NCBI GenBank assembly: GCA_028284675.1
Contig: JANQRI010000039.1
Coordinates: 1 to 40,038 of the forward strand
Reading direction: 5' to 3'
Source of the DNA: Gammaproteobacteria bacterium
GTDB taxonomy: Bacteria; Pseudomonadota; Gammaproteobacteria; HTCC5015
DNA length: 40,038 nucleotides
Positions within the stretch are counted from its first letter, which is position 1; each line of letters opens with the position of its first letter. This document shows positions 25,291-34,083 of the stretch, one piece after another. The notes below the pieces were generated by a model. The model had not been told where the DNA came from and made no database searches. It saw nothing but the letters and a program-made list of their open reading frames with translations. The position numbers were made by a program, and so were the translations under genes.

Positions 25291-27024
25291 CTAATTCTCA
25301 CCATACCGGCGAATAAGCTGCTCAGGACTCAACGGCTCACTAAAATAATACCCCTGAAAAATATGGCACCCGTATTGTCGTAAAAGATCAATTTTCTCCA
25401 GTGAATCGACGCCCTCAGCCACAACCTCCAGCAAAAGGTTATTGGCCAAACCGATCACTGCAGCAGCAACCGCCGCATCCTCGCGGTTTGTTAGTATATC
25501 TTTTACATAATGACGGTCGACTTTTAAACGATCGATTAAAAAATGTTTTAAATAATTTAGTGTAGAAAACTTTGAGCCAAAATCATCAATCGATAACCTG
25601 ACACCCAACTCTTTTAGAGAACGTAATATTTGCATATTGAGTTCGTCCTGACTCAACAGGATACTCTCTGTTAACTCCAATGAGAGCTGATGTGCAGACA
25701 AGCCGGTATCGGCCAGCACATTGGATACAATAGTGATTAAATTTTGTTGCCAAAACTGACTCGCAGAAAAATTGATTGAAACAGAGCTGTCTTCATCCAC
25801 ATAACCGGCCGCCGCCCATTCAGCCCATTGCCTGCAAGCTGAATACATTATCCACTCTCCTACCGGGATAATAAGTCCCATGTGCTCAAGCAGGCCAATA
25901 AAAGTATCCGGCAACTCCACTGTGCCGTCCTCACGACGCCAGCGTAACAGCACTTCTGCTCCTATCAAACGGTTATTGCTAATATCTATCTGGGGTTGGT
26001 ACTCCAGGAAAAACTCTTCCCGCTCCAATGCTTTTTGCAGAGCCGTTTCTATTTCCAATCTGGGCTTAAGACCAGGGTCAGCTGTACCATCGAAACACCG
26101 CAATTCATTACGTCCCTGCTGTTTGGCGCGATACATCGCGGTATCAGCCTGCCGCAGCAACTCTTCAGGGTTGCATGATTCACCCCCGGAGTACACCGCA
26201 ATACCGACACTGGTACTGGTATGAGTCTGCCTGTCTCTTAACATCACCGGTTGTGCAATAGTCTGGATAATCTTGCGTGCTATTCCAACTGCTGTTGCCT
26301 GATCAGGAATATCTTCCAAAATAACTGTAAACTCATCCCCACCTAATCGCGCCACAGTATCCTGAACTCTAACACAGGCTTTCAGGCGTTCAGCCAGACA
26401 CTGCAATAACATATCACCATAATCATGACCAAATTGATCATTAATTGTTTTAAAATGATCAAGATCTAAAAATAACAAAGCCAACATACCATTATTATGC
26501 TTGACATGCTGCATTGCCTGATTCAATCTGCTGTGGAATAAATCACGGTTAACAAGTCCGGTTAATACATCATAACGTGTCAACCTGGTAAGTTTGAGCT
26601 CTATTTGCTTGCGATCGATCGCATAGCGAATAACACGTGCCAATACCCCTTCGGAAATTTGGTCTTTTGAAATATAGTCCTGGGCACCACACTCAATCGC
26701 TTGCATAACTACATCAGTATCTTCACTAGCCGTTAGCAGTACAACCGGAGTCTCAGGCGCCACTCTACATATATTTTTAAGCGATTCCAAACCACCGCCA
26801 TCCGGCAAGCCCAGGTCAAGAAATATTATGTCAGCTGATGATTGCTTTAACCACTGGTTTGCTTTTTCCAAAGTGGAAGCATACTCCAAATCAAAATTAT
26901 AACTCGGAATATGCTGCAATAACGATTTCAACATACTTCTGTCACCAGGGTTATCCTCAACCTGCAGCACAGAAATAGTTTTGGGCGCCGAATTAATATC
27001 AGCTGATAATTGTGGTTTTGCCAT
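25291..27024 (-). CDS. Response regulator with GGDEF and EAL domains (c-di-GMP)
   Basis: 577 aa, cytosolic. REC domain about 17-135: acidic pair in QVEDN, phospho-acceptor Asp in FLDLGLPD, Thr in LLTAS, Lys in YISKD. GGDEF about 155-315: RLGGDEF is intact, with an RVQD inhibitory site 5 residues before. EAL about 325-577: the motif is EVL; SINFSASQF, ELTES, DD at 480-481, LKVDRHYV and AEGVD are present. The loop-6 motif after DD reads FGSKFST instead of the common FGTGYSS, which may alter control of phosphodiesterase activity. Both synthesis and breakdown of c-di-GMP look possible. The ATG at 27024 has AAGGA upstream. Last gene of the signalling cluster. Confidence 0.93.
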   Translation of the reverse strand: MAKPQLSADINSAPKTISVLQVEDNPGDRSMLKSLLQHIPSYNFDLEYASTLEKANQWLKQSSADIIFLDLGLPDGGGLESLKNICRVAPETPVVLLTASEDTDVVMQAIECGAQDYISKDQISEGVLARVIRYAIDRKQIELKLTRLTRYDVLTGLVNRDLFHSRLNQAMQHVKHNNGMLALLFLDLDHFKTINDQFGHDYGDMLLQCLAERLKACVRVQDTVARLGGDEFTVILEDIPDQATAVGIARKIIQTIAQPVMLRDRQTHTSTSVGIAVYSGGESCNPEELLRQADTAMYRAKQQGRNELRCFDGTADPGLKPRLEIETALQKALEREEFFLEYQPQIDISNNRLIGAEVLLRWRREDGTVELPDTFIGLLEHMGLIIPVGEWIMYSACRQWAEWAAAGYVDEDSSVSINFSASQFWQQNLITIVSNVLADTGLSAHQLSLELTESILLSQDELNMQILRSLKELGVRLSIDDFGSKFSTLNYLKHFLIDRLKVDRHYVKDILTNREDAAVAAAVIGLANNLLLEVVAEGVDSLEKIDLLRQYGCHIFQGYYFSEPLSPEQLIRRYGEN

Positions 27025-27196
27025 GTTTACAATCCTTAAGTGCGTACAAAAGAGGCCAATCTGCCATGCACTTTTTAGTCATCAGTTCATCGCCTCGCCA
27101 AAGATTTTCTTTAATAAATAACTCTGGAAACAAAACCAACAGCGTATTATGGAATTTTATATGTATTTTTGATATCAAACTTTGCGGATACAACAG

Positions 27197-27952
27197 CTAC
27201 AGCTCCATATCAGACAATGGGAGCGTAAACCAAAAAGTACTCCCCTCCCCGGCGATGGAATCAGCGCCTGTCTCTCCACCATGTCGTTCTATAATTCGTT
27301 TACATATTGCCAACCCCATGCCGGCACTTGGGTACTCATCAACCGGATGCAACCGTTGAAAAACTTTAAAAATACGCTCGACCTGACGGGAATCAAAACC
27401 AATACCATTGTCTTGAATTTCTATTCGACAAAGGCCTTTTTCCATTGTGCCGCTTATCTGGATGCATAATAACCGGCAATCACTGGCAAATTTAAATGCA
27501 TTGCGCAATAACTCCTCTAGCAAAATTTCGATTTGAGCCGGGTCTGCCAAAACCTCAGGTAATTCACCTATATTAATTTGAGCATTTACCGTTTTTGTAT
27601 CAGCCATCAACTCAGTAAGAACCTGATCAAATTTGGATCGAATATTGACAGGCATCAAGCTCTTACCTTTGCTTTCGACTCGCGAATACACAAGCAAGCC
27701 ATCTAACATTGCCTGTAAACGACGGGCAGCATCATATGCAAAATAAACGTATTCTTTTATTTCTGTGTGCGGACCGCCGGATAAATGCTTATCCAATAAC
27801 TCCATATAGCTAAGGATCATTCTGACAGGTTCACGAAAATCATGTGATATCGTGGAGGTCATCCACTGCACTTGCTGCTCTTTATCTATGAGCTCCTGGC
27901 GAAGCGCTTCTATCAGCAAACTATTTTCTGCATTTTGATCTATAGTTCTCAT
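27197..27952 (-). CDS. Soluble histidine kinase without sensor domain
   Basis: 251 aa. A short N-terminal coiled-coil (about 8-30) leads into a HisKA dimerisation domain, with the phospho-accepting His in TISHDFREP (about 38). The HATPase domain has its N box in LLEELLRNAFKFA, DNGIGF, and GMGLAICKRIIERHGG. There is no transmembrane segment and no PAS, GAF or other input domain, so the input must come from a partner. The DHp/CA sequence resembles phytochrome-type kinases. It lies 77 bases after the PAS-GAF kinase and 172 bases before the REC-GGDEF-EAL gene, probably its target. The intervening 172 bases hold no convincing gene. Confidence 0.88.
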   Translation of the reverse strand: MRTIDQNAENSLLIEALRQELIDKEQQVQWMTSTISHDFREPVRMILSYMELLDKHLSGGPHTEIKEYVYFAYDAARRLQAMLDGLLVYSRVESKGKSLMPVNIRSKFDQVLTELMADTKTVNAQINIGELPEVLADPAQIEILLEELLRNAFKFASDCRLLCIQISGTMEKGLCRIEIQDNGIGFDSRQVERIFKVFQRLHPVDEYPSAGMGLAICKRIIERHGGETGADSIAGEGSTFWFTLPLSDMEL

Positions 27953-28029
27953 ATGATATAAAAATCAGAGGCTATATAAATCACATAGCCCCGGATCACA
28001 AACAAGAAAGAACTTGAGAAATAATTCAT

Positions 28030-29679
28030 TTAGCAAGACACAACAGGCGTTGCTTCGCTTTTAGGCAAAGTAAAATAAAAACGACTGCCAAAACCAGGTG
28101 AAGATTCAGCCCAAATTTCACCATACCAGGTCTCGACCAGCCTTTTACATATAGCAAGCCCCATACCGCTGCCAGGATAGTCAGAGTAGCATCGCAGCCT
28201 TTTAAAAGGTTGAAAAATAGTTTGTAATTGCGGCCCTTCAATCCCAGGGCCATTATCCTGCACACAAAACAACCATGCATCTGCCTGCTCAGTTGCACTG
28301 ATATGAATTACGGGTACAGTAGAAGCCTCATTATACTTAATCGCATTATCAATTAGATTTTGCAGAAGACTGACCAAGCCAGTATGGTTTCCATAAACGG
28401 CGGGTAATTCATCGTTGGTTATTTTTGCATGCTTTACATCTACAAGCTCAGACAAACTGGCCTTTACGTCATTCAGCACATCTTGCATATTAACAAGCCT
28501 CAAAGGCTCGGGATCCTGATCAGAATGTGCATAGCGAAACATATCTTCTACAAGAGCCTGCGTACGCCTGACACTCTCCAGAGAGTACCCAATGTATTCC
28601 TGCGCTCTTGCATCCAGGTCAGCGTTATATTCTTCATGTAATAGGTTTATGAAACCAGTCACAACCCGCAAAGGCTCCTGCAGATCATGAGAGGCAGCTG
28701 ATGCGAAATGCTCCAGTTTTTTATTAGAATTTGTTAAACGTTCAATTTGTAACTCAAGTTCTTTCCGCCGGGTTTCCAGCATAGAAGTATAGTGAACACG
28801 CTCAAGCTCATATGCCAGGCAACGCACAACTGTCTGTACGAATTTTTTTTCCTCTTCACAAAATGGTTTTTCACGTGTGGACTCGGATACAACCATCAAC
28901 AAACCAAACTGCTCACTACCCACCAATAATGGAGCGATTATGCATGAACCGACTCCAGGCATGCTACGACTCAAATGGTGTTCAGACAAACCTGTTTTCA
29001 CATCATTAAAAGCCATCAGGCCTTGCAAATCGCATTCTTGACCTGAGTATATTTTCTCAACCATTGCCTGCATCTCAGCGCGCAGCGCCTTTGATATGCA
29101 ACCAGTAAAAACACTGTAATTTCTGCCACCATGCCAGGCTATCACACCTCTATCAAGCCCGAGATACTCTGTTGTAATTTTTAATAACTGTGATAATTTT
29201 TCATGTAACGATAGATCCGGTGCAGATATTACCAACTGAGTATTGTTTAATGCTGCCTCATGTTGCTTGCGCCCATTGATATCACTTATACAGCCAGTCA
29301 TATGCCTAAGACGCCCATACCTGTCTTTGCCACTACTGCCCAGAAGATGAAACCAACGATACTGCCCAGACTTTATTCGCAAACGAAAATCAATATTTAG
29401 CGTCGTTGAATAATTCAAGCTATCACTAACAGAGCTTGCAACATCACCTATATCATCCGGGTGCAGCAACATTCTGAATGTTGAATAGCTTGCTTCAATT
29501 TCATCAGGGCGATAACCAATTAAAGCTTTGAAACGAGGTGACCAAAACTGCTCATCTTTACCAACATCAGGCCAATACCATAGCCCATTATCAACCTCTG
29601 CAAAAGATTCCGGCAATTGTGCCTGCACTGGCATTTTTTCACGACCAGAGCCATAATCAATTTCATTTTTAACTTCCAT
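28030..29679 (-). CDS. PAS-GAF sensor histidine kinase, soluble
   Basis: 549 aa from the ATG at 29679, preceded by GGGAGA; the frame also has a TTG four codons upstream. PAS domain about 30-140 (LWYWPDVGKDEQFWSPRF, then HPDD and a PAC-like RYRWF-type segment). GAF domain about 155-310. HisKA has its His in AASHDLQEPLRV. The C-terminal HATPase has LLQNLIDNAIKYN, DNGPGI and GMGLAICKRLVE. No membrane segment, so it senses a cytosolic signal. The GAF domain may bind a ligand, but I see no clear chromophore cysteine. It lies 24 bases after the upstream REC-GGDEF-EAL gene, which is the likely phosphotransfer partner. Confidence 0.92.
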   Translation of the reverse strand: MEVKNEIDYGSGREKMPVQAQLPESFAEVDNGLWYWPDVGKDEQFWSPRFKALIGYRPDEIEASYSTFRMLLHPDDIGDVASSVSDSLNYSTTLNIDFRLRIKSGQYRWFHLLGSSGKDRYGRLRHMTGCISDINGRKQHEAALNNTQLVISAPDLSLHEKLSQLLKITTEYLGLDRGVIAWHGGRNYSVFTGCISKALRAEMQAMVEKIYSGQECDLQGLMAFNDVKTGLSEHHLSRSMPGVGSCIIAPLLVGSEQFGLLMVVSESTREKPFCEEEKKFVQTVVRCLAYELERVHYTSMLETRRKELELQIERLTNSNKKLEHFASAASHDLQEPLRVVTGFINLLHEEYNADLDARAQEYIGYSLESVRRTQALVEDMFRYAHSDQDPEPLRLVNMQDVLNDVKASLSELVDVKHAKITNDELPAVYGNHTGLVSLLQNLIDNAIKYNEASTVPVIHISATEQADAWLFCVQDNGPGIEGPQLQTIFQPFKRLRCYSDYPGSGMGLAICKRLVETWYGEIWAESSPGFGSRFYFTLPKSEATPVVSC

Positions 29680-29703
29680 AATTTCTCCCAACCATATAAT
29701 TTT

Positions 29704-31485
29704 TTACAATGGAAGCCAAGCTGAAGCGCCGTGTAAATTTCCGTTTGTGCTTATCAGAAATTTTGTTGCAAAATCCGTTGCTGCCAGCGGCTCACTGAAA
29801 TAATTCCCTTGAAAAATACTACAACCTTTTGCATGTAAAACATCAACTTTTTCCCGGCTGTCTACACCTTCAGCGCTCACTTGTAAATTCAAGTCGCGTG
29901 CCAAATTTATAATCGCTGAAGCAATAGCAATATCCTGTTTATTACCCAGAATATCTTTTACAAAAGAATGATCAACTTTTAAGCTGTTTATAGGGAAATT
30001 TTTCAAATCAGCCAACGATGAAAATCCGGTTCCAAAATCGTCAATTGTTAACTTAACCCCCATATCGTGCAGCGCTCGCAAAATTTCAATATTACCCTCA
30101 TCATTTTTCAAAAGAAGGCCTTCAGTAAGACCCAGATCAAGCTGTGCCGCAGGCAACCCTGTATCCAACAATGTTCGCAGCACCATATCCTGCAAATCAC
30201 GCTGCCAAAATTGCCGCGCGGAAAAATTTACTGATATCGCACAACCTGCATCGATATTCCCACCTAACCTCCATGTCTCCCATTGTTCACATGCGGTATG
30301 TAATACCCATTCCCCAACCTGTACAATCAGCCCCATATGCTCAAGAATAGGAATAAAATCAGAAGCGGAGCAGCCCCCAAACTTAGGGTGATTCCACCGC
30401 AATAAAGCTTCGGCACCAGCGAGCTTACCGGTTTGAACATTAAACAGAGGCTGGTACTTCAACTCCAATTGCTCACGGCTAAGCGCATAACGCAACTCTT
30501 TTTCAATAGTCACCCTGCTTTTTGTCGCTTTATCCATACTTTCGTCAAAAAACAAAAATTTATCACGCCCTTGTTGCTTGACCCAATACATCGCCGTATC
30601 CGCCTGTTTAATTAGGTGTTTCGCATCCAGATCTTCATCTCCGGCAAAAATCGTTATTCCCACACTGGCAGTCGTGAATATTTCATGATCCTTTTCCTGC
30701 AGCGGCTCACTGATCGCACTCACAATTTTTTGTGCAATAACCGTCACTGCCCGCTCATCTGAAACGTTTTCCAAAATAACCGTAAACTCGTCCCCGCCTA
30801 ACCGTGCAACCGTATCCTGTGCTCGCACACAAGACTGCAGCCGCCCGGCAGTAGCCTGCAACAGGATATCTCCAAAATCATGACCAAGATTGTCATTAAT
30901 GGATTTGAAAAGATCGAGGTCTATGTAAAGTAGCGCTAACAGACTTTTATTGCGCTTTGCTCTTATAACAGCTTGCTCAAGCCTGTCGAAAAACAAATGA
31001 CGATTAGCCAATGAAGTTAAAGAGTCATATTGTGCCAACCGTACTAAATCTCTTTCTGATTCTTTACGATCAATTGCATAAGTAATTGTTCGCTTAAGCA
31101 GGTCAGCGTCAAACTCGCCTTTAACCAGATAATCCTGAGCACCAAACTGAACAGCCTGCATGCTGACCTCTTCTTCTTTGCTGCAGGTTAATAATATAAT
31201 CGGTAACTCCGGTGCGGCATTACACATGCGTTCCAGTGTTACCAGTCCCTCTGAATCCGGCAAGCGTAAGTCAAGTAATATGACGTCAAAATCCCGCTGG
31301 TATAGTTTTGTAAGTGCATCATTTAAAGTTTTTACATATACGATGCAATACCGGCACTGATCATCTTTCTCAAGCATCAATTCAACCAATCGCGCATAAG
31401 CGGGGTTATCCTCAACCTGCAATACCCACAAAATTCTGTCAGACGCTGATTGCATCTGTCGCATCGTGGTTGAAATCATTTCCAT
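29704..31485 (-). CDS. Response regulator with GGDEF and degenerate EAL domain
   Basis: 593 aa from the ATG at 31485, with TGGAGG 6 bases upstream; a GTG at 31503 is less likely. REC domain about 20-140: VEDN, LLDLRLPD, LLTCS, YLVKG all present. GGDEF about 160-320: RLGGDEF intact, with RAQD inhibitory site 5 residues before. EAL about 335-580: GAEALLRW, NFSARQF, DDFGTGFSS, LKVDHSFV and AEGVD are present. However, the metal-ligand glutamate of the usual ELTES motif is Gly452 (GLTEG). Loss of this ligand suggests weak or absent phosphodiesterase activity, making a net diguanylate cyclase likely. First gene of the four-gene signalling cluster. Confidence 0.92.
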   Translation of the reverse strand: MEMISTTMRQMQSASDRILWVLQVEDNPAYARLVELMLEKDDQCRYCIVYVKTLNDALTKLYQRDFDVILLDLRLPDSEGLVTLERMCNAAPELPIILLTCSKEEEVSMQAVQFGAQDYLVKGEFDADLLKRTITYAIDRKESERDLVRLAQYDSLTSLANRHLFFDRLEQAVIRAKRNKSLLALLYIDLDLFKSINDNLGHDFGDILLQATAGRLQSCVRAQDTVARLGGDEFTVILENVSDERAVTVIAQKIVSAISEPLQEKDHEIFTTASVGITIFAGDEDLDAKHLIKQADTAMYWVKQQGRDKFLFFDESMDKATKSRVTIEKELRYALSREQLELKYQPLFNVQTGKLAGAEALLRWNHPKFGGCSASDFIPILEHMGLIVQVGEWVLHTACEQWETWRLGGNIDAGCAISVNFSARQFWQRDLQDMVLRTLLDTGLPAAQLDLGLTEGLLLKNDEGNIEILRALHDMGVKLTIDDFGTGFSSLADLKNFPINSLKVDHSFVKDILGNKQDIAIASAIINLARDLNLQVSAEGVDSREKVDVLHAKGCSIFQGNYFSEPLAATDFATKFLISTNGNLHGASAWLPL

Positions 31486-31687
31486 ATTTAGCCTCCAAAA
31501 CACATCTGCCTGAAAAACATAATTGGCTTTAATAACAATAACTTAGCCTTTTTTTGAATAAAACCTACACTAACTGATAAGCAACTTAACGGCATATATG
31601 AACGGCACTTTAGACAGGTCCCAACTCAGTATTTTTGTGATAATAAAGCTGGCCCAATGAGTTTTTTTAAAAAACAGCTTTAAGAGA

Positions 31688-31705
31688 TTGTCATAAATGC
31701 TTCAA
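31688..31705 (+). promoter_or_regulatory. Upstream, weaker Pho box
   Basis: TTGTCATAAATGCTTCAA has a good first PhoB half-site (TTGTCAT) and a poor second one. It starts exactly 33 bases (three 11-bp PhoB repeats) before the strong Pho box, so the sites are on the same helical face. A further half-site-like ATGACAA (31710-31716) lies between them in the same 11-bp register. Confidence 0.5.
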
Positions 31706-31720
31706 CAGGATGACAAGATA

Positions 31721-31739
31721 CTGTCATAAAACTTCCACA
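31721..31739 (+). promoter_or_regulatory. Pho box (PhoB-binding site)
   Basis: CTGTCATAAAACTTCCACA matches the Pho box consensus CTGTCATAAAACTGTCACA at 17 of 19 positions, with two 7-base repeats separated by AAAA. It lies 31 bases before the PAP2 gene. A -10-like TATCTT (31744-31749) or TTTTAA just after could complete a PhoB-activated promoter. It implies induction at low phosphate. Confidence 0.78.
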
Positions 31740-31770
31740 GAATTATCTTGTTTTAAAGCGCATATGACTT

Positions 31771-32307
31771 ATGGCAATCTATAATGGTCCATTATTGAAC
31801 CGCATTGCACAACATGAGCTGGGTTTATGCTTATGGCTGAATCGCGCTTGTCGAAAAAGCTGGTCGAAACAATGCTTTACATTTATAAGCTGGCTGGGAG
31901 ATGGAAAATTCTGGTATGGGCTGGCTCTTTATATATCTATCTTTCATGGCATCCCCGGTTTACTGGCGAGCCTTCATATGCTGATTGTTGGACTTACCGG
32001 TCTTGCCATCTATAAAATAATCAAATCAAAAACCGTAAGGCTGCGGCCTCATGACTCCAACCATCACATCATGCTCGGCACGATGCCGCTCGATAAATAC
32101 AGTTTTCCTTCAGGCCACACACTTCATGCAGTCAACTTTTCTATAGTTGCCACTCACTATTACCCGGAACTAATTTGGCTATTATGGCCATTAACTCTGT
32201 TAATCTGCTTGTCACGCGTTATTTTAGGATTACACTATCCGACTGATGTTTTGGTTGGTGCAGTTATCGGCCTGACACTGGGATTGACCAGCATTAGTAT
32301 TTTATAA
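31771..32307 (+). CDS. PAP2-family membrane phosphatase
   Basis: 178 aa, inner-membrane lipid phosphatase. The three PAP2 motifs are complete: KSKTVRLRP (85-93), PSGH (113-116), and SRVILGLHYPTD (148-159), giving catalytic His116, His155 and Asp159. Hydrophobic stretches around 48-80 and 120-178 form several membrane helices. Likely substrates are phosphatidic acid, phosphatidylglycerol phosphate or undecaprenyl diphosphate. The downstream glycosyltransferase and DgkA point to phosphatidic acid to diacylglycerol. First gene after a strong Pho box. The start ATG has no evident Shine-Dalgarno. Confidence 0.9.
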   Translation: MAIYNGPLLNRIAQHELGLCLWLNRACRKSWSKQCFTFISWLGDGKFWYGLALYISIFHGIPGLLASLHMLIVGLTGLAIYKIIKSKTVRLRPHDSNHHIMLGTMPLDKYSFPSGHTLHAVNFSIVATHYYPELIWLLWPLTLLICLSRVILGLHYPTDVLVGAVIGLTLGLTSISIL

Positions 32308-32383
32308 CTGGAAAGACCAGATCACGCTGCAAATTACCCCAACCCAGTACCCTGAGCGGCTTTAAGCCATACGATTCCCAGCT

Positions 32384-32397
32384 AACCTTGAGAGGTT
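32384..32397 (+). promoter_or_regulatory. Small hairpin over the glycosyltransferase ribosome-binding site
   Basis: AACCT (32384-32388) pairs with AGGTT (32393-32397) across TGAG. The Shine-Dalgarno GAGAGG lies in the loop and 3' arm, 4-10 bases before the GTG start at 32402. It could dampen translation; a 5-bp stem is weak. Confidence 0.3.
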
Positions 32398-32401
32398 ATA
32401 A

Positions 32402-33598
32402 GTGCGTATATTAATGATCTCAGATGTTTATTTTCCGAGAATCAATGGTGTTTCCACATCCATACAAACTTTCCGCCAACAATTGCAACAACTCAATCAT
32501 GAAGTTCTGATAGTGGCACCCGACTATGGGCAAAAAAGTGACGAATCAGATATTATGAGAATCCCGTCCCGCTACCTTATTGTCGATCCTGAAGACCGTA
32601 TGATGAAGTTCCGGGAAATCACCCGGCTTATTCCGGTACTGGAAAAATACCGGTTTGATATCATACATATACACACCCCTTTCATTGCTCACTATGCCGG
32701 CCTAAAAATCGCCAGGGCTTTGGCATTACCTGTCATTGAAACCTACCATACTCTCTTTGAAGAATATTTATACCACTATATAAGGTTTCTGCCGCGACGC
32801 CTGTTACGTTTCGCTGCCAGACAATTCACCAAATCTCAATGCAATAGCGTTGATGCTGTGGTTGTTCCATCGAGGCCAATGCTGGATACACTGCTCGATT
32901 ATGGTGTAGAAGCACGCACTGCAATCATACCTACCGGTTTACAGATGGAAAAATTTGAGCGCGGCGATGGCGATGCATTCCGTAATCAACATAAAATACC
33001 CAAGGAGCGCCCAACGTTAGTACATGTCGGCAGAATCGCTTATGAGAAAAACATTGATTTTTTACTGCATATGCTGGCTCAGGTAAAAACAACCATTCCC
33101 AATGTACTAATGGTTATCGCCGGTGAAGGTCCGGCGCTTAAGCATTTGCAGGAACTGGCTAAAAAACTCAGCCTGCAGGAAAATATTTTGTTTGTCGGTT
33201 ATCTGTCACGTGACCATGAATTAATGGACTGCTATAAGGCCGGCAATATTTTTGTATTTTCATCCCGCACAGAAACCCAAGGGCTTGTACTGCTCGAAGC
33301 AATGGCTCTCGGCGTGCCTGTTGTTTCCACCGCCATCATGGGAACAAAAGATATTCTGGACAGCGGAAAAGGCGCTTTGGTTGCTGAAGACGACCTCAGT
33401 GACTTCAGCAATAAAGTGATTCAGTTACTCCAGAACCCAACACTACTTAAACAACTCTCCGAAGAAGCCCGGGCATATGCACAAACCTGGTCAGCTGCTG
33501 CCTTGGCAGAAAAAATGCAAAATCTTTATGTCGATGTACTTAACCAACAAACTGCAACTTTTCCGGAAATACTTCCCGATACAAAGCAACCCGATTAG
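32402..33598 (+). CDS. GT4 glycosyltransferase, probable diacylglycerol glycosyltransferase
   Basis: 398 aa from a GTG with GAGAGG upstream. GT-B fold. The N-terminus ISDVYFPRINGVSTSIQTF is the pattern of the GT4 subgroup that includes diacylglycerol glucosyltransferases. The hinge has VHVGRIAYEKNIDFLL, and the E-x7-E motif is in RTETQGLVLLEAMALG, with both glutamates present. It lies between a PAP2 phosphatase and DgkA, under a Pho box, so making a phosphorus-free glycolipid from diacylglycerol is the best reading. Glycosylation of phosphatidylinositol or another acceptor cannot be excluded. The 94-base gap before it has no terminator. Confidence 0.87.
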   Translation: MRILMISDVYFPRINGVSTSIQTFRQQLQQLNHEVLIVAPDYGQKSDESDIMRIPSRYLIVDPEDRMMKFREITRLIPVLEKYRFDIIHIHTPFIAHYAGLKIARALALPVIETYHTLFEEYLYHYIRFLPRRLLRFAARQFTKSQCNSVDAVVVPSRPMLDTLLDYGVEARTAIIPTGLQMEKFERGDGDAFRNQHKIPKERPTLVHVGRIAYEKNIDFLLHMLAQVKTTIPNVLMVIAGEGPALKHLQELAKKLSLQENILFVGYLSRDHELMDCYKAGNIFVFSSRTETQGLVLLEAMALGVPVVSTAIMGTKDILDSGKGALVAEDDLSDFSNKVIQLLQNPTLLKQLSEEARAYAQTWSAAALAEKMQNLYVDVLNQQTATFPEILPDTKQPD

Positions 33599-33667
33599 CA
33601 CATAAGTATTTGGTTATCTGCTTATTTCCTGTAATATCCGCATCTTTGTTCAGCCAAGGGAATATTC

Positions 33668-34039
33668 ATGAAACCGGGCGAAACAGGTTTAAAGCGTATC
33701 ATCAGTGCCACCAAGTATTCTTTAGCAGGGCTATCATTTGCATGGAAAAATGAAGCAGCATTCCGGCAGGAAATTATACTGGCTATGATAATGATACCCG
33801 CTGCATTCTGGCTGGGCAGTAACGCCACCCAAACAGCACTGTTAATCGGCAGCTGCCTGCTTGTACTGATTACCGAGCTGCTCAATACCGGCATCGAGGC
33901 TGTTGTCGACCGAATTGGCCATGAATATCATGATCTGGCCGGTAGCGCTAAAGACCTCGGCTCTGCAGCAGTTCTGCTTAGTCTGCTGTTAACATTGACA
34001 ATATGGATACTTGTTATTCTGGAGCGCTTTAGTACATAA
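33668..34039 (+). CDS. dgkA: Diacylglycerol kinase
   Basis: 123 aa, matching the length of E. coli DgkA. Small trimeric inner-membrane enzyme phosphorylating diacylglycerol to phosphatidic acid. The signature ELLNTGIEAVVDRIG, with its catalytic and metal-binding glutamates, is followed by HDLAGSAKDLGSAAVLLSL. Three hydrophobic helices fit the family topology. The N-terminal amphipathic segment includes the SFAWKNEAAFRQE region. AAGGGA lies 7 bases before the ATG. Third gene of the Pho-box set, 69 bases after the glycosyltransferase; it would recycle diacylglycerol not used for glycolipid. Confidence 0.96.
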   Translation: MKPGETGLKRIISATKYSLAGLSFAWKNEAAFRQEIILAMIMIPAAFWLGSNATQTALLIGSCLLVLITELLNTGIEAVVDRIGHEYHDLAGSAKDLGSAAVLLSLLLTLTIWILVILERFST

Positions 34040-34083
34040 AAACTATCCGATCAATATCTACTAAGCCGCTATATCTATCGATG

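Noticed and set aside
26999..27193. Short minus-strand reading frame before the second REC-GGDEF-EAL gene
   Set aside because: It overlaps the strong start of that gene, has no Shine-Dalgarno of its own and no recognisable motif.
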